The position numbers were made by a program, and so were the translations under genes. A stretch of DNA of 34,568 bases. It comes from Gammaproteobacteria bacterium. GTDB taxonomy: Bacteria; Pseudomonadota; Gammaproteobacteria; Chromatiales; Chromatiaceae. Of this stretch, positions 6,674 through 14,044 are shown one piece after another (position 1 is the first letter of the stretch; each line of letters begins with the position of its first letter). Below the pieces are notes generated by a model. The model was not told the origin of the DNA, searched no databases, and was given only the letters and a program-made list of their open reading frames with translations. The stretch spans positions 1 to 34,568 of the forward strand of contig JAABSM010000040.1 in NCBI GenBank assembly GCA_011390365.1, read 5' to 3'.

Positions 6674-9316
6674 CTAGCCGCCCCCGACGCTCTTGGAGGC
6701 GACCTCGAACAGGTCGCGGGAGATGCTTTCGGCGGCGAGGATGCGCGCCAGCTCTTCGCGCATCAGCTTCTGGCGGTGGCCGTCGTAGCGCCGCCAGCGG
6801 GTCAGGGCGCGCAGCAGTCGCGCCGCCACCTGGGGGTTGAGGGGATCCAGCTCCAGGATGTTATCGACGAGGAAGCGGTATCCCTCCCCGTCCTTGCGGT
6901 GAAAGCGTACCGGATTGGCGGTGCTGAAGGCCCCGATCAGGGAGCGCACGCGATTGGGGTTGCGAATGCTGAAGGCGGGGTGTTGGCGCAATCCGCCCAC
7001 CACCTCCAGGGTGTCGGTCCGCTGGGAGAGCGCCTGCACCGTGAACCACTTGTCCAGTACCAGCGGGTCGTTTTGCCAGCGCTGGTAAAAATCCTCCAGC
7101 AGTTCGCCGCGCCTGGGGTGGTCGCCGTGCGCGATCAGTTGCAGCGCCGCCATCACGTCGGTCATGTTGCTACCCGCCTGGTACTGGGCGATACAGGTCC
7201 GCTCGATCTCTTCATCCGGGCTGGCCATGAGGTAGGCGAGACAGCGATTCTTCAGGCTGCGCCTGGCGATGGAAGAGGAAGATACATCATAGGGGCCGCG
7301 ATCGGTGTTGCGCTGGTAGGCCCGCAGCAGCGCCCCGCGTAGTCTGCCGCCAAGCTCCGCCATCAACCACTGGCGGGCCTGGTGGATGCCGTCCACGTCG
7401 ACCTCGTCCATCAGGTCTCCCAGCCACGCCTCGGAGGGGAGTTCCAGCACCTCCGCCAGCAGGGCCTGGTCGCTGCGCTTGTCCTCCAGCACCCGCGCAA
7501 AGGCCTGGAGCAGGCCTTCCGGGAGGGCGTAGCGCGGCTCCTCCAGGCGCGCCAGCAGCACCCGCTGCCAGAGTATCTGGGCGGCATCCCAGCGACTGAA
7601 GGGGTCGCTGTCGTGGGCCATGAGGAACATCAGGTCGTCATCGCCATAGGCGTACTCAAGGTTGACCGGCGCGGAGAAGCCGCGCAGCAGGGAGGGCACG
7701 GGGCGTTGGTCAAGGCCGGTAAAACGGAACTCGGTGACCGGTTCGGTGATCTCCAGCACGCGACTGCCGGCCCGGCGCTCCTGCTGTTCGCCTTCAAGGA
7801 TCGGCGGCAGCTCCTCGCCGCTGGGGTCGAGCAGGGCGATCACCAGCGGGATGTGAAAGGCGGGTTTCCGCGGTTGCCCGGGGGTGGGCGGGCAATTCTG
7901 TTCGACCCGCAGCCGGTAGCTCTTTTGCGCCTCGTCCCACTGCTCGCTGATCTTCAGGCGCGGCGTGCCGGCCTGGTCATACCAGTGGCGAAACTGGCTC
8001 AGGTCCCGGCCCGAGGCATCCGCCATGCAGGCGACGAAATCCTCGGTGGTCACCGCCTCGCCGTCATGCCGCTCAAAGTAGAGATCCGTGCCGCGCCGAA
8101 AGCCCTCCGCCCCCAGCAGGGTGAAGAGCATGCGGATCACCTCCGCGCCCTTCTCATACACGGTGACGGTGTAGAAGTTGTTGATCTCGATGTAGGCATC
8201 CGGGCGAATGGGGTGGGCCATGGGGCCGGAATCCTCGGCGAACTGGTGTTGCCGCAACAGGCGCACGCCTTCGATCCGCTTGACGCCGGCGGAGCCCATC
8301 TCGGCGGAGAATTGCTGATCCCGAAAGACGGTCAGCCCCTCCTTGAGACTCAGCTGAAACCAGTCGCGACAGGTGATGCGGTTGCCGGTCCAGTTGTGGA
8401 AGTATTCGTGGGCGATGACCCCCTCGATACCCTGAAAGTCCCGGTCGGTGGCGGTATCCGAGCGCGCCAGCACGAACTTGGAGTTGAAGATGTTGAGCCC
8501 CTTGTTCTCCATCGCCCCCATGTTGAAGTCGTTGACCGCGACGATCATGTAGATGTCCAGGTCGTACTCCCGGCCATAGCGAACCTCGTCCCAGGCCATC
8601 GCCTTCTTGAGGGACTCCATGGCGTGTTCGCACTTGTCGATGTTCTCCTCTTCGACATAGATGCGCAGCGCCACCTCCCGCTCGGAGGCGGTGACGAAGC
8701 GATCCTCCCGCACCGAGAGCGCCCCCGCCACCAGCGCGAAGAGGTAGGAGGGTTTGGGGTGAGGGTCTTCCCAAACGACCTCCCTGCGACCATCGCCAAG
8801 GGTCTCGTCCGACACCGGGTTGCCGTTGGAGAGCATGACCGGGTAGCGCTCGGGGTCGGCGACGATGGCGGTGGTGAAGCGGGCCATGACGTCGGGGCGA
8901 TCGAGGTACCAGGTGATCTTGCGAAACCCCTCCGCCTCGCACTGGGTGCAGAAGATGCCGCCGGATTGGTAGAGGCCCTCCAGGGCGGTGTTGCTCTCCG
9001 GGTGGATGCGCACTCGGCTCTTCAGCTCGAATCGGTCCGGCACGCCATACAGCCATAGCCCGTCGTCATCGATGCAAAAGTCCCCCTCCCCGAGGGCGCG
9101 GCCATCGAGCCACAGTCCCAGGTTCTCCAGCCCCTCGCCATCCAGACGCAGGTCCGCGGCAGCGGATCGGCTCGCCGGGTTGCGCTGAAAGACGATCTTC
9201 GACGCCACCAGCGTGCCCTCCTCGCCCAGTTCGAAACGCAGATCAATGCGCTCCACGAGGAAGGCCGGCGGCTGGTAATCCTTGAGATAGATGGTTTGGG
9301 GGGACGCCTGGGTCAT
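6674..9316 (-). CDS. pepN: Aminopeptidase N (M1 family)
   Basis: Zinc aminopeptidase of the E. coli PepN type, 880 residues (E. coli 870), acting in cytosolic peptide turnover. The substrate-anchoring GAMEN motif is near residue 264. The zinc motif HEYFHNWTG is near 301-309 and the third ligand Glu lies in KEGLTV near 324. The N terminus TQASPQTIYLKDYQPPAF matches the family pattern. I start at the ATG at 9316 because it has AGGA seven bases upstream; an in-frame ATG eight codons earlier is less well placed. A long alpha-helical C-terminal domain is complete. It is divergent from the VWA-like gene at 9431. Confidence 0.95.
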   Translation of the reverse strand: MTQASPQTIYLKDYQPPAFLVERIDLRFELGEEGTLVASKIVFQRNPASRSAAADLRLDGEGLENLGLWLDGRALGEGDFCIDDDGLWLYGVPDRFELKSRVRIHPESNTALEGLYQSGGIFCTQCEAEGFRKITWYLDRPDVMARFTTAIVADPERYPVMLSNGNPVSDETLGDGRREVVWEDPHPKPSYLFALVAGALSVREDRFVTASEREVALRIYVEEENIDKCEHAMESLKKAMAWDEVRYGREYDLDIYMIVAVNDFNMGAMENKGLNIFNSKFVLARSDTATDRDFQGIEGVIAHEYFHNWTGNRITCRDWFQLSLKEGLTVFRDQQFSAEMGSAGVKRIEGVRLLRQHQFAEDSGPMAHPIRPDAYIEINNFYTVTVYEKGAEVIRMLFTLLGAEGFRRGTDLYFERHDGEAVTTEDFVACMADASGRDLSQFRHWYDQAGTPRLKISEQWDEAQKSYRLRVEQNCPPTPGQPRKPAFHIPLVIALLDPSGEELPPILEGEQQERRAGSRVLEITEPVTEFRFTGLDQRPVPSLLRGFSAPVNLEYAYGDDDLMFLMAHDSDPFSRWDAAQILWQRVLLARLEEPRYALPEGLLQAFARVLEDKRSDQALLAEVLELPSEAWLGDLMDEVDVDGIHQARQWLMAELGGRLRGALLRAYQRNTDRGPYDVSSSSIARRSLKNRCLAYLMASPDEEIERTCIAQYQAGSNMTDVMAALQLIAHGDHPRRGELLEDFYQRWQNDPLVLDKWFTVQALSQRTDTLEVVGGLRQHPAFSIRNPNRVRSLIGAFSTANPVRFHRKDGEGYRFLVDNILELDPLNPQVAARLLRALTRWRRYDGHRQKLMREELARILAAESISRDLFEVASKSVGGG

Positions 9317-9351
9317 GGTCGCGTATCCTGAAAGGGCCAACGAAAGGGCCT

Positions 9352-9380
9352 AGAATAACCGACAAGACTTGTTTTGTCAG
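9352..9380 (-). promoter_or_regulatory. Putative sigma70 promoter for pepN
   Basis: On the reverse strand, CTGACA (complement of 9375-9380) is followed after exactly 17 bases by TATTCT (complement of 9352-9357). This places transcription start about 30 bases before the chosen pepN start. Five of six and four of six positions match consensus. Confidence 0.5.
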
Positions 9381-9430
9381 ATGGCGACAACATCTTTGCG
9401 AACTGAAGCATTCACAGGGGGCCTCGCACC

Positions 9431-10699
9431 ATGCATGACTCGACGGACCGGGCGCCGCACGCGGACCGGCTTGTCGCCGACAAACTCGCGGCGGCAAGGA
9501 CCCGACTGATCCTCGATCACCCGTTCCTCGGCGCGCTGGCCCTGCGCCTGCCGTTGAAGACGGTGGATAACCCGGAGTGGTGCAAGACCACCGGTACCGA
9601 TGCCCGCCATCTCTACTACAACCCCGCCTACATCGAGACCCTGTCGCCCCAGCAGACCCAGTTCATGGTCGCCCACGAGGCGCTGCACTGCGCCCTCTCC
9701 CACTTCGCCCGTCGTCATCACCGCAACAAGGTGCGCTGGGATCTCGCCTGCGACCTGGCCATCAACCCCCTGCTCAAGGAGGAAGGGCTGCATCCGCCTC
9801 CCGGCTATCTGATCATCGACGACTACAAGGGCCTGACCGCGGAAGAGATCTACCCGTTGCTGGACGAAAACCCGGAGAGCGAACAGCCGGATGAACACCT
9901 CTACGACAACAGCGAATCCGAGGGCGGCAGCCGCGGGGGCGGAGGCGGCGAGCCGGATCAGGGAAAGGGCGGACAAGGCGGCCAGAATGACCGGCAACCG
10001 CGGCAACCGCCCCGCCCCAGCGGCCAGGGCGAAGAAGAGGAAGCCCCGCCCCCGCCCCTGACCCCGGATGAGCAGGAGACCCTTAAGGTTCAGTGGCAAC
10101 AGCGCATGGCGGGGGCGGCCCAGCAGGCGATGCAGATGGGGCGGCTGGGCGGGACCCTGGCGCGCATGATCGACCACCTGCTGCAACCGCAACTGCCCTG
10201 GCGCATGGTGCTGGCCCGCTATCTCTCCAACACCGCCCGCGACGACTACACCTATACGCGCCCCTCCCGGCGCGAGGGCGACTTCATCCTGCCGAGTCTG
10301 CGCAGCCAGGAGATCGATCTGGTGGTCGCGCTGGACACCAGCGCCTCGATCCGAGAGCAGGAGTTCGCCGAATTCATCGCCGAGATCAACGCCATCAAGG
10401 GGCAACTGCGCGCCCGCGTCCACCTGGTCGCCTGCGACACGGAGCTTTCGGTGGATGGCCCCTGGCTGTTCGAGCCGTGGGAGGAGTTCAAGCTGCCGCA
10501 ACAGCTGACCGGCGGCGGCGGGACCTGGTTCAAACCGGTCTTCGACTGGGTCGAGGCGCGGGATGTGGATCCGCAAGCGTTGATCTACTTCACGGATGCC
10601 GAGGGCGACTTCCCCGAAAGCCCGCCCAACTACCCGGTACTCTGGCTAGTGAAGGGCAAGCTGCCGGTGCCCTGGGGGGAGAGGATTCAGCTGAACTAG
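9431..10699 (+). CDS. DUF2201-type putative metallopeptidase with VWA-like domain
   Basis: A 422-residue protein. The N-terminal half carries a zinc protease-like motif HEALHCALSH (His82, Glu83, His86), matching the COG3864 predicted metal-dependent peptidase family. A low-complexity Gly/Gln/Pro/Glu-rich linker covers about residues 155-220. A VWA-like C-terminal domain has a MIDAS-like DTSAS around residue 302. Such proteins are usually encoded beside a MoxR-type AAA+ ATPase and are thought to act with it in remodelling or metal insertion; no such ATPase is visible here. The start has aggggg upstream of ATG 9431. The TAG stop (10697-10699) lies in the CTAG target of the MITE at 10696-10795. 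Confidence 0.85.
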   Translation: MHDSTDRAPHADRLVADKLAAARTRLILDHPFLGALALRLPLKTVDNPEWCKTTGTDARHLYYNPAYIETLSPQQTQFMVAHEALHCALSHFARRHHRNKVRWDLACDLAINPLLKEEGLHPPPGYLIIDDYKGLTAEEIYPLLDENPESEQPDEHLYDNSESEGGSRGGGGGEPDQGKGGQGGQNDRQPRQPPRPSGQGEEEEAPPPPLTPDEQETLKVQWQQRMAGAAQQAMQMGRLGGTLARMIDHLLQPQLPWRMVLARYLSNTARDDYTYTRPSRREGDFILPSLRSQEIDLVVALDTSASIREQEFAEFIAEINAIKGQLRARVHLVACDTELSVDGPWLFEPWEEFKLPQQLTGGGGTWFKPVFDWVEARDVDPQALIYFTDAEGDFPESPPNYPVLWLVKGKLPVPWGERIQLN

Positions 10700-10795
10700 T
10701 GCAGCACCCGCCAAGTGAGCATGAATAATGCGGAGCGCAGGGCATCGATTTTTATATAAATAGTGTTATTGCTTATTTAGCGGATGCTGCACTAG
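10696..10795. mobile_element. MITE with IS630-type ends, copy 2
   Basis: The same 100-bp unit as 3601-3700 with about 9 differences; the right inverted repeat has one mismatch (gcggatgctgcactag). It is again flanked by CTAG on both sides, consistent with TA duplication inside CTAG. The left CTAG supplies the stop codon of the upstream gene, so insertion at this site regenerated the TAG and left the protein unchanged. The remainder of the 10700-10986 gap shows no gene. Confidence 0.8.
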
Positions 10796-10986
10796 CGACT
10801 TTACCGCCGCACGCCGCCAGGGATCGGCCCGACCAACGGTCATGGAGCGGTTCGCCTCCTCGAAAAATGAATCAACCCCAATGAATCAGCCCTAAGGAGT
10901 GGCGGTCCTTCGAGGAGTGCCACTCCGCGATAGGCCCCCAAAGCCTCGACCTCCCAAGCGGTTGTGTCCGGGATTCGCGCGCGGCG

Positions 10987-11403
10987 TCAGGCCCCGCCAG
11001 CCCCAAGGGCGGCGCGCACTCGCTGGCACAGGGAATCCGCCTCTTGCGGCGGATAAGGTCTCCCCTCCCCGCAGCCCCATACCGGACCGGGCCAGCAGGG
11101 GTCATCCCGGAATCTCGCCACATGGTGCAGGTGCAGCTGGGGAACGAGATTCCCCAGCGACGCGACATTGAGCTTGTCCGGCTGGAAGATCCCCTCCATG
11201 ACCCGGGCGAGGCGGCAGGACTCCTCGCCGAGTTGCCTGACCTGGGCGCTTGAGAGTTGATGGATCTCCGAGATTCCGACGACCCCCGGCACCAGTATCA
11301 GCCAGGGAAAGCGGGAATCATCCATCAACCTGACTTGGCAGAGATCAAGCGACGTCACCGCCAGGGTATCGCTCGCCAGTCGCTCATGCAGCGAGTAGCT
11401 CAA
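10987..11403 (-). CDS. HIT family protein
   Basis: Histidine-triad superfamily protein of 138 residues, likely a nucleotide hydrolase or transferase of unknown substrate. The catalytic motif region reads PQLHLHHVARFRDDPCWPGP, so the first triad histidine is Gln, as in a bacterial HIT subgroup and in GalT-like enzymes. The start is a TTG at 11403 that overlaps the bolA stop as TTGA; no ATG lies nearby until the MDDSRFPW segment, well inside the fold. This predicts translational coupling to bolA. The C terminus is rich in Gly/Ala and complete. Confidence 0.85.
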   Translation of the reverse strand: MSYSLHERLASDTLAVTSLDLCQVRLMDDSRFPWLILVPGVVGISEIHQLSSAQVRQLGEESCRLARVMEGIFQPDKLNVASLGNLVPQLHLHHVARFRDDPCWPGPVWGCGEGRPYPPQEADSLCQRVRAALGAGGA

Positions 11404-11681
11404 GGATTTTCCGCCTCTTGTGGGGTCTTGGCGCGGATGCTGAGGGCATGGATCGCGCCGCCCATGGCATCCCCCATGGCATCATAGACCATGCGGTGGC
11501 GCTGAATCAGGGTCTTCCCCTGGAACGCCTCGGAAACGATATCCACATTATAATGCCCTCCCCCTTTTGCCGATGCGTGCCCGGCATGCCGGTGGCTGTC
11601 ATCGACGATGTCGAGCCGGATCGGGGCCAGGCTCTCGGTAATCCGTTCTCGGATATATTCCACTCTCTCGTTCTGATTCAT
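11400..11681 (-). CDS. bolA: BolA family protein
   Basis: A 93-residue BolA/IbaG-type protein beginning MNQNERVEYIRERITESL. The family core RLDIVDDSHRHAGHA is followed by the GGGHYNV strand and the helix-turn segment LIQRHRMVYDAMGD. BolA proteins partner with monothiol glutaredoxins in iron-sulfur cluster trafficking, with conserved His ligands (here in SHRHAGH and QRHRMVY). The start at 11681 is chosen for the upstream aggaag; an ATG eight codons earlier is less likely. It is the first gene of a two-gene operon with the HIT gene. Confidence 0.93.
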   Translation of the reverse strand: MNQNERVEYIRERITESLAPIRLDIVDDSHRHAGHASAKGGGHYNVDIVSEAFQGKTLIQRHRMVYDAMGDAMGGAIHALSIRAKTPQEAENP

Positions 11682-11763
11682 GATGCTCTTCCTGTTTGGC
11701 GACAAAGAGGCGTCCCTGATGCCGTGCCGGCACCCTCCCCAGATGTTTGCCCGCCTGGATATT

Positions 11764-11910
11764 TCAACCCAAAGCAGGAATAGGGAAAGGCAAAAGGGAG
11801 AGACCCCTGAAATAGCCGGATGATATACCGACCCCCCCCACGGTCATCACCAGAAGGAATATCCCCGCCGCCGACATGGCCGGAGGGAAGGGAAGAGTTG
11901 CAGAAATCAT
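11764..11910 (-). CDS. Possible 48-aa membrane peptide
   Basis: A short frame starting MISATLPFPPAMSAAG and continuing with a hydrophobic stretch (GIFLLVMTVGGVGI) then a short tail ending PFPIPALG. One transmembrane helix is plausible. GGAG lies about ten bases upstream. No family is recognised, and in a GC-rich genome such a frame may be chance. It occupies most of the 11682-12091 gap. Confidence 0.3.
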   Translation of the reverse strand: MISATLPFPPAMSAAGIFLLVMTVGGVGISSGYFRGLSLLPFPIPALG

Positions 11911-12091
11911 TGCTCATGGCCTCCGGATTCGGCCCCGTATGCAAGGCGCGACAACCCGCGCGTAGCTGCGCGACCTAAGGGTTGGCGGACGGGGCGAAAG
12001 AGAGTATGCGGGTAGGAAAATTGACGGAAATCGCCTAAGCTTCCTCTTGCCGGGATCCACCGGCATCAACCCCACCGGGCAGGAGTGGGCG

Positions 12092-13477
12092 ATGTCCGTT
12101 TTCCGAACCTTCACCACCCGGGGTCGCTTGGGCTGGCTACTGCTGTTGCTCCTCGTGGCGGCTTGGTTTTATCCGCGGCAACCCGACCTTCTGCGGGTAG
12201 CGCCGGCGCAGTTCGAATGTTGGCACAACGGCCTGCGCGCGCAGGCGGGCCTGTACGCCGACCAGCCCGAGCTGTCGCGCTTCGCGGAGCGACCCTTGAC
12301 CGCCTTCGTCAGCTACCTCAGCTCGGAGCGAACCCGCGAGGTGTCCGGCGCGGAGTGGTCCGCCCTCCACGGCGATGTTCAAACCGCCTTCGGTCGCGAT
12401 CGTCCCAACTTGCCGCGGCGCTTGCGCTGGCGCGCCGCGGACGGGGAGACCGACTACACCAACGCGCTCTATTTTCGCCCAACCGAAGCCCCCTTCGACA
12501 CCCTTCCCGAGCTTCCCGCCCCCGGAGACTATGCCTATCTGCGCCTGGCCGGGGAGGCGGAGCCGTTACAGGTCTTTCGCGTTCCCAAGGGGGCGACCAG
12601 CGGCCCGCTGCCCAATTGCCGGTGGTATTACGACCACTGGCGGATTCCGGACAGCATGCACTATCCGCTGCGCTTTCTGGCCCCCTGGCTAGGGGGCGTG
12701 CTGGCGCTGTTGCTGTTCGCCCCCATGCTGGCCAGGCCCTTGCGGTCGCTACTGGCCGGTCGCGCCGGGGGCAATCCACGCCTGGGTCAGGCGCGCAACG
12801 CGCTGCTGGTCACGCTGCCGTGCGCCGCCGGCCTGGGTTTCTCGATTCTCGATGAACCGGGCTGGTACACCGTCGTCAGCGGCATCGTCGGATTCTTTTC
12901 GGTGATCACGCTGGTGCTGCTCTGGCGTAGCGGGCTGCGCCTGCAACGGATCGTCGAAGGCGATGGGCAATTGTTGCTATGGAACTACTCCCCCCAGGAG
13001 TGGCGGTCCTTCGTCAACGACACTTGCGGGGGCATGGCGGCGGCCAGTCGCGGCGGTCTGATCCTGGTGGGCGGCATGCTGCTGGTCGCCGCGGTGGTGG
13101 TGCTAATCGCCTCGCCGGACGAGGCGGGGGTCATCACCGCCGCGGTGCTCGCGGGGGTGTTGGTGATTATCGCCGCCGTCGCCCTGGTAATGCCCAGGCT
13201 CCGCCGGCGTTGGCTGGAACATGCCCCGCCGCGAGTCATCATCGCCCGGGGCGGGGTGTTGGCGGGCAATGAGTTTCACGATTTCCGGGTGTTGGGCTCC
13301 CGTTTTGACGGGGCTAGCGTAGGCGGCACGGCGACGGCCCCGAAGCTGGTCGTGAGTTACTCCTACAGCGCCCGCCACGGTCGCCAATCCGTCACCCTGG
13401 AATTACCCGTGCCAGCCTCGAATGACCAGGATCTTAGCGGGGTGGTCGGGGCGATGAACCGTAGCTTGGGCGGCTAA
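12092..13477 (+). CDS. Membrane protein with large periplasmic segment, unknown function
   Basis: A 461-residue protein, start chosen at ATG 12092 because caggag precedes it; the frame is open 15 codons further up. It has an N-terminal signal anchor (about residues 12-28), then a soluble segment of about 175 residues that likely faces the periplasm. Four or more further membrane helices follow (near 205-225, 245-285, 320-345, 350-370). The C-terminal domain of about 85 residues (beginning EHAPPRVIIARGG) is probably cytosolic. The overall plan resembles DUF3592-type membrane proteins, which carry an exposed domain between helices, but I cannot confirm this. It seems monocistronic and is followed by a gene remnant. 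Confidence 0.7.
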   Translation: MSVFRTFTTRGRLGWLLLLLLVAAWFYPRQPDLLRVAPAQFECWHNGLRAQAGLYADQPELSRFAERPLTAFVSYLSSERTREVSGAEWSALHGDVQTAFGRDRPNLPRRLRWRAADGETDYTNALYFRPTEAPFDTLPELPAPGDYAYLRLAGEAEPLQVFRVPKGATSGPLPNCRWYYDHWRIPDSMHYPLRFLAPWLGGVLALLLFAPMLARPLRSLLAGRAGGNPRLGQARNALLVTLPCAAGLGFSILDEPGWYTVVSGIVGFFSVITLVLLWRSGLRLQRIVEGDGQLLLWNYSPQEWRSFVNDTCGGMAAASRGGLILVGGMLLVAAVVVLIASPDEAGVITAAVLAGVLVIIAAVALVMPRLRRRWLEHAPPRVIIARGGVLAGNEFHDFRVLGSRFDGASVGGTATAPKLVVSYSYSARHGRQSVTLELPVPASNDQDLSGVVGAMNRSLGG

Positions 13478-13520
13478 GGCGGCAATTCGCGGCATTGGCG
13501 GATAGGGCCTTATACTGGGC

Positions 13521-13759
13521 GAATCCGAGAACACGGCCATCGAACTCACCTACAACTGGGGCATCAAAGAGTACGATTTGGCGCCGGCTATGGCCATATC
13601 GCCCTGGAGATCGATGACGTCCACCAGGCCGCGGATGAGATCAAGGCCTGAGGCGGCAAGATCCTGCGCGAAGCGGGACCGATGAACGCCGGCGCCAGGA
13701 TCATCGCATTCGTGGAAGACCCGGATGGCTATCCCATCAAGTTGATCGGGGCGAAGTGA
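13521..13759 (+). pseudogene. Glyoxalase I (lactoylglutathione lyase) remnant
   Basis: The translated fragments match the C-terminal half of GloA: ENTAIELTYNWG (13530-13565), GYGHIALEIDDVHQAADEI (13586-13642), then [14 protein letters not shown] and [15 protein letters not shown] to a stop at 13757-13759. Between the first two fragments the frame shifts, consistent with loss of one base near 13581 (tttggcgcc). A TGA at 13649-13651 interrupts the second frame. The N-terminal half, with the first metal-ligand strand, is missing upstream. The Glu of VEDPDGY, a metal ligand in the family, remains. Truncation plus two lesions mark it as dead. Confidence 0.85.
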
Positions 13760-13835
13760 TTTCCACGCCTGTTATGTGGTGTTGTAAAGGTTGATATCGG
13801 CGCGGTGGGCAATTCTAGCGGATCTGTATTTTATC

Positions 13836-13955
13836 GTTTCCATGCTCCAGCGTGGGAATGTATCCACGGACGCTCCAGCGTCCCGTGCCAGCAAGTTGTC
13901 CAGGGGGCAACCCAAGCGTTGAGCTAGCGCCGGTCGGGAGTGCAACTCCCGACCG
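13836..13955. repeat. Palindromic repeats after the glyoxalase remnant
   Basis: The gap 13760-14044 holds CATGCTCCAGCGTGGGAATG-type sequence, ggacgct-cc-agcgtcc, and a strong hairpin with 11-bp arms, cggtcgggagt (13931-13941) pairing with 13945-13955. The latter has no T-run but lies downstream of the convergent RND operon and could act as a 3' stem. The related TTCCCACGC hairpin occurs at 23347-23367. Confidence 0.6.
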
Positions 13956-14044
13956 TCTCGGAGGCATGGGCGCGTCGAGCCGCGCGCTCCGCACTTTGTC
14001 GGCACTCACCACTAAAACTAACACTCGCCCCACTGGCAACAAAC

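Noticed and set aside
7382-9058. 558-codon forward open frame inside pepN
   Set aside because: Antisense of pepN codons; rich in Gly/His/Val/Asp with no domain, while pepN carries all catalytic motifs.
10894-10912. An 18-base identity (aggagtggcggtccttcg) with about 12997-13014
   Set aside because: One copy is inside a coding region and flanks do not match; probably chance in GC-rich DNA or a fragment of a repeat I cannot define.
11678-11944. 88-codon reverse frame covering the bolA upstream region
   Set aside because: No domain; overlaps the bolA start and ends in Gly/Ser/Thr-rich noise. A 48-codon frame in another register is a slightly better candidate and is listed with low confidence.
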